Source: Candidatus Poribacteria bacterium (GTDB lineage: Bacteria; Poribacteria; WGA-4E; WGA-3G). From it: a stretch of DNA of 64,000 nucleotides. The notes beneath the pieces were generated by a model that was not told the origin of the DNA, did no database searches, and saw only the letters and a list, made by a program, of their open reading frames with translations. The translations under genes and the position numbers were made by a program. Below, piece by piece: positions 25,872-34,100 of the stretch. The stretch is taken from assembly GCA_022824265.1 (NCBI GenBank), contig JAJEAG010000055.1:1-64000 (forward strand), given 5' to 3'. Positions within the stretch are counted from its first letter, which is position 1. Each line of letters starts with the position of its first letter.

Positions 25872-26672
25872 ATGATGAAAATTGGCACGATGTCTTTGAA
25901 TGTAAAAGGCACTACTGCAACTGAATTTGCACAGATCGTATATGATCTCGGTTTTGATGTTATTGAACTACATTATAGAGCGTTTGAATCCACCGATCCA
26001 AACTACTTACGTGAACTGAAGAAAGACTTAATGCGAAAAGGTCTACCATTAGGTTACATCGGTATCAGCAATAATTTTGGCAAACCTGTCGCAGAACATC
26101 CTGAACAGATCGCTCTTATTAAAAAATGGATTGATGTAGCAGCATTTATGAGTTGTCCTATAGTCCGTGTTTTCGCAGCTTACGTGCCTGCAGACTGTGA
26201 AGATGAGGAAACTTTGTGGCAACCAATGATTGAAGGCTTCAAAGAGGTCGCTGAATACGGTTATGAATCAGGAATTCTTGTCGGTCTACAAAATCACAAC
26301 CACAATAATGTAACTCGCGATGGAGACGCAGTACTACGGGCACTAAATGAAACCGATCATCCATATTTCACACATATCTTGGATACAGGGCAATACGCAG
26401 GTTCTCCAGGGGCAAGTGGACATCGCGGCTCGCCACATCCTGATTACGATTGCTATACAAGTATTGAACAGACTGCACCTCATGCCGTTTATGTCCGAAC
26501 CAAGTTTTACCAGATTGATAGCGGCGTTGAGGAATGGTTAGACTATCCGAGGGTTTTGGATATTTTACGAGGTGTCGGTTATAACGGATGTCTTTCAGTT
26601 GTCTATGAAGGCCAATCCGATCCAATTGAATCAATGCGTAAGGCAAGAAGTTATCTGGAATCCTTACTCTAA
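25872..26672 (+). CDS. sugar phosphate isomerase/epimerase (AP endonuclease 2-like TIM barrel)
   Basis: 266 residues of the xylose-isomerase-like TIM barrel family: start KIGTMSLNVKG, GFDVIELHYRAFES, metal-binding segments GLQNHNHNN, HILDTGQY and VVYEG. Members include inosose dehydratase IolE, L-ribulose-phosphate epimerases and many uncharacterised isomerases. The nearby iolC and iolD make an IolE-like role possible, but the sequence alone does not decide it. The second ATG of ATGATG is equally usable; AAAGGAGTGCCGTTTC precedes it. Cytoplasmic. Confidence 0.85.
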   Translation: MMKIGTMSLNVKGTTATEFAQIVYDLGFDVIELHYRAFESTDPNYLRELKKDLMRKGLPLGYIGISNNFGKPVAEHPEQIALIKKWIDVAAFMSCPIVRVFAAYVPADCEDEETLWQPMIEGFKEVAEYGYESGILVGLQNHNHNNVTRDGDAVLRALNETDHPYFTHILDTGQYAGSPGASGHRGSPHPDYDCYTSIEQTAPHAVYVRTKFYQIDSGVEEWLDYPRVLDILRGVGYNGCLSVVYEGQSDPIESMRKARSYLESLL

Positions 26673-26693
26673 GAACGCATAAGAGATGAAATC

Positions 26694-26894
26694 ATGCTTC
26701 GTTACACGCATAAAATACAACAAGCTATCGCCCAAGGCATTGAACAAGGATGTACTGAGGTATGTCGTGCTTGGTATGCTGAGTGGAAAAACGAAAACAG
26801 GATGCAGCTGAGAAGGGAATCCCATTTAATGAACCACCGTCACCCAATCCCAACAATGCTTCCGAAAAAGAATAGTACAATGGCAAACAACTAA
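26694..26894 (+). CDS. small ORF interrupted by an apparent -1 frameshift
   Basis: The frame from 26694 starts MLRYTHKIQQAIAQGIEQG and looks coding up to about residue 31 (AWYAEW). Downstream, the -1 frame looks more natural (RKQDAAEKGIPFNEPPSPNP) and ends at TAG 26873-26875. The switch point is at 26786-26792, GAAAAAC, which may be a lost A in a homopolymer, a sequencing error, or a slippery site. Charged and Gln-rich helix suggests a short coiled-coil protein. The family was not recognised. Confidence 0.45.
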   Translation: MLRYTHKIQQAIAQGIEQGCTEVCRAWYAEWKNENRMQLRRESHLMNHRHPIPTMLPKKNSTMANN

Positions 26895-26908
26895 TTATAG
26901 AGGGAAAG

Positions 26909-28012
26909 ATGAAAACACGCGCCGCTGTTATGTATGAGCACAACCAACCTGTGGTTGTTGAAGATTTGGAGTTAGAAGATCCAAAGGCAAACGAAGTCTT
27001 GGTGCGAACTGCTGCAAGTGGTGTCTGTCACTCTGACCTGTCTGTCGTTACGGGTGCTATCTACTACGATGCCGCTGTTGTTCTCGGACATGAAGGTGCT
27101 GGCATAATTGAGCATGTTGGAAAAGATGTAACAGACTTCCATGTTGGAGACCATGTTATCCTCTCTTTTGTTACTTATTGTAGCGATTGCAAAATGTGCC
27201 GAATGGAAAAAGTTTGCCTATGTGAATCCTACGACGTACCACGCGGATTTCAATTAGATGGTACATATCGCCTATACAACAAATCAGGACAAGGTATCCT
27301 TCAGATGGCACGAATTGCAACGATGTCAGAATATATGGTCGTGCCCCATCAAAACCTCGTTAAAATTGATGACCACCATTCGTTAGAAAAAGCAGCACTT
27401 GTAGGATGTGGCGTGACAACTGGTGTCGGTGCAGTTCTTAACACAGCAAAAGTTGAACCCGGTAGTTCTGTTGCAGTTATCGGAACTGGTGGCGTCGGTC
27501 TAAATGCTATACAAGGGGCAGTGCTTGCAAAAGCGGAAAAGATTATCGCTGTTGATATCGCTGAGAAAAAACTTAACTTCGCCAAACGCTTTGGGGCTAC
27601 AGATGTCGTCAACGCTACAGACAATGATCCTGTTGAAGCGGTGCGTGAGTTGACTGACGGTCGCGGTGTAGATTACGCATTTGAAGTAATTGGAAATCCA
27701 GATACTATCGTTCAAGCATATCGTATGGTCCGGGCTGCTGGGACTGCTGTAATTGTTGGAATGGCACACCATCAAAAGGAATTTAGCATTCCAGCGCAGC
27801 ATTTCGTCGCAACTGAAAGACAGATAATCGGTTCGTTCTACGGTTCATGTCAACCACGCGTTGACATGCCAAAACTCCTCAATCTATATACTGAAGGAAA
27901 GTTGAAATTAGACGAACTGATTACAAAACACTATCGACTTGATCAAATTAACGAGGCGTTCGCTGATATGCAAGCCGGTGAAAACGCACGCGGTGTTATC
28001 ACCTTTAATTAA
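26909..28012 (+). CDS. zinc-dependent alcohol dehydrogenase (class III-like MDR)
   Basis: 367 residues. Catalytic zinc ligands are in GVCHSDLSVV, GHEGAG and GCGVTTGVGA. The structural zinc site is C-SD-C-KM-C-RMEKVCL-C (about residues 91-105). The NAD-binding GTGGVGLNAIQGA lies near residue 192. The ~25-residue insertion after the structural zinc lobe (SYDVPRGFQLDGTYRLYNKS) is typical of class III/aryl-alcohol dehydrogenases. It oxidises an alcohol or an S-hydroxymethyl thiol in the cytoplasm; the substrate is unknown. The start follows AGAGGGAAAG. Confidence 0.92.
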   Translation: MKTRAAVMYEHNQPVVVEDLELEDPKANEVLVRTAASGVCHSDLSVVTGAIYYDAAVVLGHEGAGIIEHVGKDVTDFHVGDHVILSFVTYCSDCKMCRMEKVCLCESYDVPRGFQLDGTYRLYNKSGQGILQMARIATMSEYMVVPHQNLVKIDDHHSLEKAALVGCGVTTGVGAVLNTAKVEPGSSVAVIGTGGVGLNAIQGAVLAKAEKIIAVDIAEKKLNFAKRFGATDVVNATDNDPVEAVRELTDGRGVDYAFEVIGNPDTIVQAYRMVRAAGTAVIVGMAHHQKEFSIPAQHFVATERQIIGSFYGSCQPRVDMPKLLNLYTEGKLKLDELITKHYRLDQINEAFADMQAGENARGVITFN

Positions 28013-28042
28013 CACGCTTCTAACAATCAATGGACACTAAAA

Positions 28043-28822
28043 ATGAAGTCCATCCACACATCTGTCCGTGAGCAGTTTAGCCAACATGCTGAATACTACG
28101 CGCAAAGTAGCGCACACGCTAAAGGCGACACCCTTGATGTCATCCTTGACTTTGCAGATCCTAAGGGAACAGAAAAAACGCTGGATATCGCAACAGGCAC
28201 TGGATTTACAGCATTTGCACTTGCCCCCAAAGTTTCGCATGTAGTCGCTACAGACCTAACTCCAGAGATGGTCACCAAAGCATCTGAGTTAGCACAAGAA
28301 CAAGCGATTAAAAACATCACTTTCTCTGTTGCCGCTGCGGAATCTTTGCCATTTGCTACTGCTTCGTTTGATTTAGTAACCGTCCGACTTGCACCCCACC
28401 ACTTTCAAGATGTACCAAAATTCTTAAGTGAAGTCTATCGCGTTCTACGAAATGACGGACTCTTTTGCCTTGTCGATTCTGTTTCCCCTGAATCAGAAAA
28501 AATGATAAAGTGGCAGAACAACGTGGAGAAATTACGCGACGATTCTCATGTGTTTGGGTATCCACCATCCCAGTGGGATACAATGATTACAGATGCAGGA
28601 TTTGAAATTGAAAAGACAGCACATACGAGAAATGCACAGATGTCATTTTTATGGTGGGTACGTCCCCAGAAAAATCCGCCAGAAGTGGTACGAGAAATCC
28701 GTGAAGCTTTCGAACAACTTACACCATTTGAGGCGAAATCACATTATACCGTCGAACCCGATGGTGATAACTTCTATTTCTCGTGGCCCATGTACGCAGT
28801 TAAAGCAAGAAGAACCCAGTGA
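28043..28822 (+). CDS. class I SAM-dependent methyltransferase (UbiE-like)
   Basis: 259 residues of the Methyltransf_11 type: motif I LDIATGTGFTAFALAP near residue 47, VVATDLTPEMV (motif post I), FATASFDLVTVRLAPHHFQD (motif II/III) and EVYRVLRNDGLFCLVDS. The substrate is not evident. The frame starts at ATG 28043, 30 bases after the dehydrogenase stop, in the same run of genes. The stop TGA at 28820-28822 is followed by TACCAATTTAGAA, another MITE-1-like end. Confidence 0.88.
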   Translation: MKSIHTSVREQFSQHAEYYAQSSAHAKGDTLDVILDFADPKGTEKTLDIATGTGFTAFALAPKVSHVVATDLTPEMVTKASELAQEQAIKNITFSVAAAESLPFATASFDLVTVRLAPHHFQDVPKFLSEVYRVLRNDGLFCLVDSVSPESEKMIKWQNNVEKLRDDSHVFGYPPSQWDTMITDAGFEIEKTAHTRNAQMSFLWWVRPQKNPPEVVREIREAFEQLTPFEAKSHYTVEPDGDNFYFSWPMYAVKARRTQ

Positions 28823-28895
28823 TACCAATTTAGAATGAACCTGTTAACCCTATCAATTAGGTTGTTTGTATTATATCTGAATCTTGGACATTTTA

Positions 28896-29939
28896 TCACT
28901 GATTGGTTGAATAAACCTTCTTGAGTTCACCCCACCGAATTGGATACTTACCTGTCGGAGAGACAGCATACACCTCATCACTTATCCAATCTACATGCAT
29001 TTTAGATTCAAGGTTCTGTGTTAACTGCGTGATTTCATCTGTCGCGAGATCATACCTATAGAGTTGCGTAGAACGATCCGGATCTCTTATGTGATCAACA
29101 TCATCAAAAGCACAGATAAGCACCGCCTCGCCATTATCCATCCAAGCGACAGAATGATCCCACCAACCTTTCGGAATATCTAAGATTCTTTCACCACCAC
29201 CATCTACATTGCGGATAATATATCGGTATGTCCCTGCAGGTCTAATACTGATATTTTTACCACCGTTCTCATTTACATTTTCAATGATATGCAAATCTGC
29301 TTCCGTATACAGAATTTGCTGACCGTTTGGTGACCATCTCGGTTTACCACGATGTACGTTTTTCTTGAGTGGAATCCACGGGCGTGGGTTTGTACCGTCC
29401 GCATTCACAATCCAAAGGTTATGTTCATTCACCCTAAATGGATCATTCAGAAAAATAATTTGCTTCCCATCGGGCGACCAATCTACAGCACGCATTTCTA
29501 AGTTTGAAATTCTGATCTCAGTCCCAGTTTTAATATCCACAACCATAAGTCCGAACGCATTTACACCTCTGTTCGGCATTCTACTGGTAATAAGTTTTGT
29601 CCCGTCTGGTGAAAATGCTAACCCGCGATCATTCCCTTTGAAGTTTGTAAGTCGACGTCTATTCCTACCATCAGCATTCATTATGAATGTGTTGAGACTG
29701 ATATAGACTGATGGGTCGGTGTCTCTTAGAAAAGCTACCTGTTTACCGTCTGGAGACCAACGGGGTTCAGCTTGCCGTTCCGAAAAAGAGGAAATCCTTG
29801 TAAGACCACTGCCATCATCATTCATAACATAGATGCTAAAGGTCCCTTTATGTTGGCTACTAAATACGATTTTCGTACTGGCTACTGCTGGCAAGCCTGC
29901 GATCAGGATGAGGATTAAGATGATTTGAAGTGGACGCAT
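28896..29939 (-). CDS. secreted TolB-like (WD40/PD40) beta-propeller protein
   Basis: 347 residues with signal peptide MRPLQIILILILIAGLPAVAS. The body contains six PD40-type blades: QAEPRWSPDGKQVAFL, NDRGLAFSPDGTKLITS, MRAVDWSPDGKQIIFL, HRGKPRWSPNGQQILYT and related strands. Such propellers are periplasmic or exported and bind peptides or proteins, as TolB does. It is monocistronic on the minus strand; a promoter is visible upstream (29981-30008). It converges with the methyltransferase gene. Confidence 0.9.
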   Translation of the reverse strand: MRPLQIILILILIAGLPAVASTKIVFSSQHKGTFSIYVMNDDGSGLTRISSFSERQAEPRWSPDGKQVAFLRDTDPSVYISLNTFIMNADGRNRRRLTNFKGNDRGLAFSPDGTKLITSRMPNRGVNAFGLMVVDIKTGTEIRISNLEMRAVDWSPDGKQIIFLNDPFRVNEHNLWIVNADGTNPRPWIPLKKNVHRGKPRWSPNGQQILYTEADLHIIENVNENGGKNISIRPAGTYRYIIRNVDGGGERILDIPKGWWDHSVAWMDNGEAVLICAFDDVDHIRDPDRSTQLYRYDLATDEITQLTQNLESKMHVDWISDEVYAVSPTGKYPIRWGELKKVYSTNQ

Positions 29940-29980
29940 TTTAGTTCCCTTTGGTTGATTATCAATAAGATGCTAATCAC

Positions 29981-30008
29981 ATAATAACATATTTTGTGAA
30001 AAAGTCAA
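29981..30008 (-). promoter_or_regulatory. promoter for the TolB-like gene (minus strand)
   Basis: On the minus strand TTGACT (complement of 30003-30008) is followed after 16 bases by TATTAT (complement of 29981-29986), about 40 bases before the start codon at 29939. Moderate match. Confidence 0.45.
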
Positions 30009-30119
30009 AATCAACAAACAAAAACCTTTATGTTAACTTTTTATTGTTTTTTTGTTGCTAAAAACTATTAACATACGTTATCATTAACTAATCACTTAAG
30101 AAGTTAGTAAGAGTAACAA

Positions 30120-30215
30120 ATGGCTATTGATCGAAAAATCTATTATGAGAAAGTTACACAAGCGCGAGAAGAGATCATTAACTTAAACGATCATCTTTGG
30201 TGGAGTTTGCTATAA
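30120..30215 (+). CDS. possible 31-residue ORF
   Basis: ATG at 30120 opens MAIDRKIYYEKVTQAREEII to a stop at 30215. The composition looks like natural helical protein, and the gene might be a truncated remnant. The ribosome site (GTAAGAGTAACAA) is poor. It lies in the 382-base gap between the divergent propeller gene and the next small gene; nothing else is visible there except AT-rich promoter sequence. Confidence 0.25.
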   Translation: MAIDRKIYYEKVTQAREEIINLNDHLWWSLL

Positions 30216-30321
30216 CTATCAAAGTAGTAATCAAGAAGGTAAATCTCTAAACAGATTATTGTGGTTGGATATTGCCTTATAATGAATAGTACTGCTCCGT
30301 CAGAACAGAAAAGGAAAATAC

Positions 30322-30564
30322 ATGACTATGGCTGCTGAAAAAAATATGATTTCTGATTTACATTTTAGTCAACTTGAACAAGCAAATCAACGACTTGCAC
30401 AAAACTGGAACATGCTTGTGAAAATGCGTGCGAATGGAAATTTAGGCGAGACGAGTCGTCTTATCAAAGCAGAAATGGCGTATCTCCACTCACTCCAGCT
30501 TGTTATAGATGCAGCGGAAAGCGCAATTCTGGATGAAGAGCGGCGAAAAAGAACGAAAGTGTGA
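30322..30564 (+). CDS. small helical protein, unknown function
   Basis: 80 residues, predicted as two helices with charged, non-hydrophobic composition (LEQANQRLAQNWNMLVKMRA, EMAYLHSLQLVIDAAESAIL). There is no signal peptide. The start ATG at 30322 is preceded by AGAAAAGGAAAATAC, a good ribosome site. I do not recognise it. Followed by a MITE-3 element. Confidence 0.55.
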   Translation: MTMAAEKNMISDLHFSQLEQANQRLAQNWNMLVKMRANGNLGETSRLIKAEMAYLHSLQLVIDAAESAILDEERRKRTKV

Positions 30565-30590
30565 TCTCACACCTAATACAGAGCAGTTAG

Positions 30591-30691
30591 ATGAAGATTA
30601 ATTTATTCTTTCGGTAATATTAATGTCCTCAAAACCTGTAAGTGCGCTGGACTTCAATATTAACTTACCGAATTTATTTCTTAAGCTTCAT
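30591..30691. repeat. MITE-3 element, copy 4
   Basis: 101 bp from ATGAAGATTAATTTATTC to CTTCAT, slightly shorter in the middle (AAGTGCGCTGGACTTC without the GGCGCGCTTTG half of the palindrome). Ends are perfect 6-bp inverted repeats extended by TTAA and TCGGTAA blocks. Confidence 0.7.
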
Positions 30692-30860
30692 GAAAAGGAA
30701 AATATATACGGAATCGCAGCCAAAAATCGAAGAATACACAGCAAATACAAAAGATACCAAATTTAAAATTTTTTACATTGAAAAAACCGGTTTCTATAAC
30801 CCCTAAACATAGACAGGAACTATACTCAGACCGATTATACCAAAAGATACCGTAATGTAA

Positions 30861-30888
30861 AAAAAAGATACCGTACGGTATCTTTTTT
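30861..30888. terminator. 28-bp perfect palindrome with A/T flanks
   Basis: AAAAAAGATACC, GTAC and GGTATCTTTTTT join into a perfect palindrome (30861-30888). It has the shape of a bidirectional intrinsic terminator but no loop and no clear gene before it. Direct copies of AAGATACC lie at 30751 and 30844. Compare the similar arrangement of CGAACC at 8.43-8.56 kb. Confidence 0.45.
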
Positions 30889-30923
30889 AAAGATGAAAAT
30901 TGCCAATGAATTTGGAGGAAACA

Positions 30924-31110
30924 CATGTCTAATATAAGGTCAACTTATTCGTATAATTCACCATAAGCAACCTTGTCCACCAAGAAAATGTACTTGACGA
31001 TTTAATGGATTTAGGATATACTATTAACTTGATAAAAGAGTTAACTTAAGAAGAATTGAAGGCGAAAAAGCCTATACGGGCTAACGAATCGGTATCCGGA
31101 AAATATATTA
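30924..31110 (+). pseudogene. possible decayed small gene
   Basis: A fine ribosome site (TTGGAGGAAACAC) precedes an ATG at 30924 that gives only 13 codons (MSNIRSTYSYNSP). Shortly after, another frame reads NLVHQENVLDDLMDLGYTIN and LIKELT, stop, EELKAKKPIRANE, which looks protein-like. The arrangement suggests a frameshifted and stop-containing remnant. The family was not recognised. Confidence 0.3.
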
Positions 31111-31182
31111 TCTTCTATACCTTATTATACATAACTATAACGGATACAAATAATTTATATTACTTGGAGTATTAGCTTGCAA

Positions 31183-34100
31183 ATGTACGAACATTTATAT
31201 GAGAAAGATGCCTGTGGAGTCGGTTTTATCGCAAACCGTTCAGGGAGCCGAAGTCATGAAACCCTGAAAATGGCGATACAAGCAGTCACAAATCTGACAC
31301 ACCGAGGGGCAGTTGCTGCTGATGCAAAAACAGGAGACGGTGCAGGCATCCTGACACAGATTCCGGAGAAACTATTTAAAAAAGAATTAGAGAAACTCGG
31401 AGTAAACCTGGATTCAATTGAAGACCTCGCAGTTGGCATGATTTTCCTGCCGGGGAATGACCCTGTTGCACAAGAACGGGGACGTGAAATTGTCGCTAAC
31501 ATTTTACAACAATATGGATGTCCACTCTTAGGGTGGCGTTCAGTTCCTATTGATGTTTCCGCGCTCGGTGAAAAGGCGTTGGCTACACTGCCATTAATTC
31601 AGCAGGCACTTATTGGTAGACCAACCCATATACACACTGACCAGTTTGAACGTCGTCTCTATCTTATTTGTAAAGAATTGGAACATAAAATTACAGATGA
31701 GAATCTTGACGAATTCCACATTGCCTCTTTTTCACATCGAACTATTGTCTATAAAGGACTTCTTGTTGCCCCACAACTCGCACTGTTCTATTCAGACTTA
31801 CAAGACGAAGACTTTGAAGCCTCATTAGCAGTTTTTCATCAACGTTACAGTACAAATACATCACCAACTTGGGCACTGGCACAACCTTTCAGAATGCTCG
31901 CACACAATGGTGAAATAAACACGTTGATGGGGAATAGGAATTGGATGCGCGCTCGTGAAGCAGAAATGAACTCACCTGTATGGAATGAGGATATTAAGAA
32001 ACTTGCCCCAATTATCAACCCTCACGGCAGTGATTCAATGAGTCTTGATAACGTCTTAGAGTTGCTAACACATTCTGATCGTAGTATTCTCCATTCAATG
32101 ATGTGCTTAATGCCAGAGGCTTATGAACAGATACCAGATATGCCTTCTGCTCTAAAAGCATGCTATGAATATCTCTCATGTGTTAGTGAACCGTGGGACG
32201 GTCCGGCTGCTGTAGCATTCACAGATGGAAACATCGTCGGTGCCAGTTTAGACAGGAACGGTCTCAGACCCACTCGCTATAAAGTTACCGATGATGGACT
32301 TGTTGTAATGGGTTCTGAGGTAGGAATTATTGAATTGGACGATAAACGTGTCGTCAAAAAAGGACGTTTAGGTCCAGGACAAATGATCGCTGTTGATACT
32401 TTACGCGGGCAGTTGCTCACGAATACAGACATCAAAACTGAAGTGGCGAATCAAAAGCCATACAGTAATTGGGTTAAACAGATTACGCATTTAGATAAAC
32501 TAAAACCTAAACCCATAGGAACGATAACCTCAGTCCCTGATAACCTGCAGACACAACAGAAAGCATTTGGGTATATGATTGAAGATGTGGAACGTTTTAT
32601 TAAACCGATGGTTCTGCAAGCCAAGGAAGCAGTTGGGTCAATGGGTGATGATACACCTCCCGCAGTCATTTCACGGCATCCACGTTTACTCTATCACTAT
32701 TTTAAACAACTTTTTGCACAAGTTACCAATCCAGCAATTGATTCCCTACGTGAACGATTGGTAATGTCTCTGACGACCTATCTTGGAAAACGACACAGTC
32801 TGCTGACAGAGACCGATAAACATTCCCACGTAATCCGATTGACCTCACCAATTTTGACAAATGAAGAATTGGAAGCATTAAAAACACAAGAATTACCTGA
32901 GTTCAAGCATACCACTATACCTGTCTGTTTTCCTGTTGCTTCAGGAACACAAGGATTGGAGAGTGCTTTAGATACTTTATGTGATACAGTTTCAGATGCG
33001 GTAACTGCTGGAAATACACTATTGGTTTTGAGTGACAAGGATGTCAATGCTGATTACTCGCCAATACCAATGCTACTCGCGGTTGGTGCAGTACATCACT
33101 ACTTGATCCGTGTAGGGAAACGTAGACAGGTCAGTTTAATAGTTGAAGCAGGAGATCCACGTGAAGAGCATCATTATGCCGTACTACTCGGATATGGTGC
33201 TGATGCCATCAATCCCTACCTTGCCTTCTCAACCATCGTTCAACTTGCCGAGAACGACGAATTTGAGGAACTTTCAACAGAACAAGCAATACATAACTAT
33301 AAAGAAGCAGTTGAAAAGGGAATCTTGAAGATTATGGCAAAGATGGGCATTTCTACTGTGTCAAGTTATCGTGGCGCGCAGATTTTTGAGGCAATTGGTA
33401 TCAATTCTTCCGTTATCAATAGATGTTTTGTTGGCACGCCATCAAGGTTAAGTGGTATCGGTTTTGAGCATATCGCCGCAGAAACACTCCATTTCCATAC
33501 TAAAGCTTTTGGTGGGGTTGATGATAGAAAAACATTACAAGAAGCAGGTTATTTCCGATTTCGGAGAAATGGTGAATTTCACGCATTTAATCCGACCGTG
33601 TTCAAAGCATTACACAAGTTCGTAAAAAGCGGGGATGCTGAAGATTACACCGAATACGCTGAAGCTGTAGAAGTGGGAGAACCTTCCAGTCTACGAGATT
33701 TGCTCGATTTCAAACCAAGTACTCCAATACCTATTGAAGAGGTAGAACCCGCAGAAGATATTGTTCGCCGCTTTACCACTGGAAGTATGTCTTTTGGTGC
33801 GTTAAGCCGCGAAACACACGAGACCTTAGCTATTGCAATGAACCGTCTCGGTGCCAAATCAGGTAGTGGTGAAGGTGGAGAAGATAGTGGTCGATTTATA
33901 AAAAAATCTAATGGTGATCTGGCATCCAGTGCTCTCAAACAGGTCGCCTCCGGACGTTTTGGCGTAACACCGCAGTATCTTGCTTCCGCACGGGAATTGG
34001 AAATTAAGATGGCACAAGGGTCAAAACCCGGAGAAGGTGGACAAATTCCTGGACACAAAGTTACACTTGAGATAGCAAAGATTCGCCACTCAATTCCTGG

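Larger units (their letters stand above)
30565..31176. other. 612-base intergenic region with MITE-3, palindrome and gene-remnant sequence
   Basis: It holds the MITE-3 copy (30591-30691), three copies of the word AAGATACC (30751, 30844, 30865), the last in a palindrome at 30861-30888, and a stretch near 30920-31110 that reads like a decayed gene. Upstream of gltB (about 31080-31170) the sequence is AT-rich and may hold its promoter. No intact gene. Confidence 0.45.
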
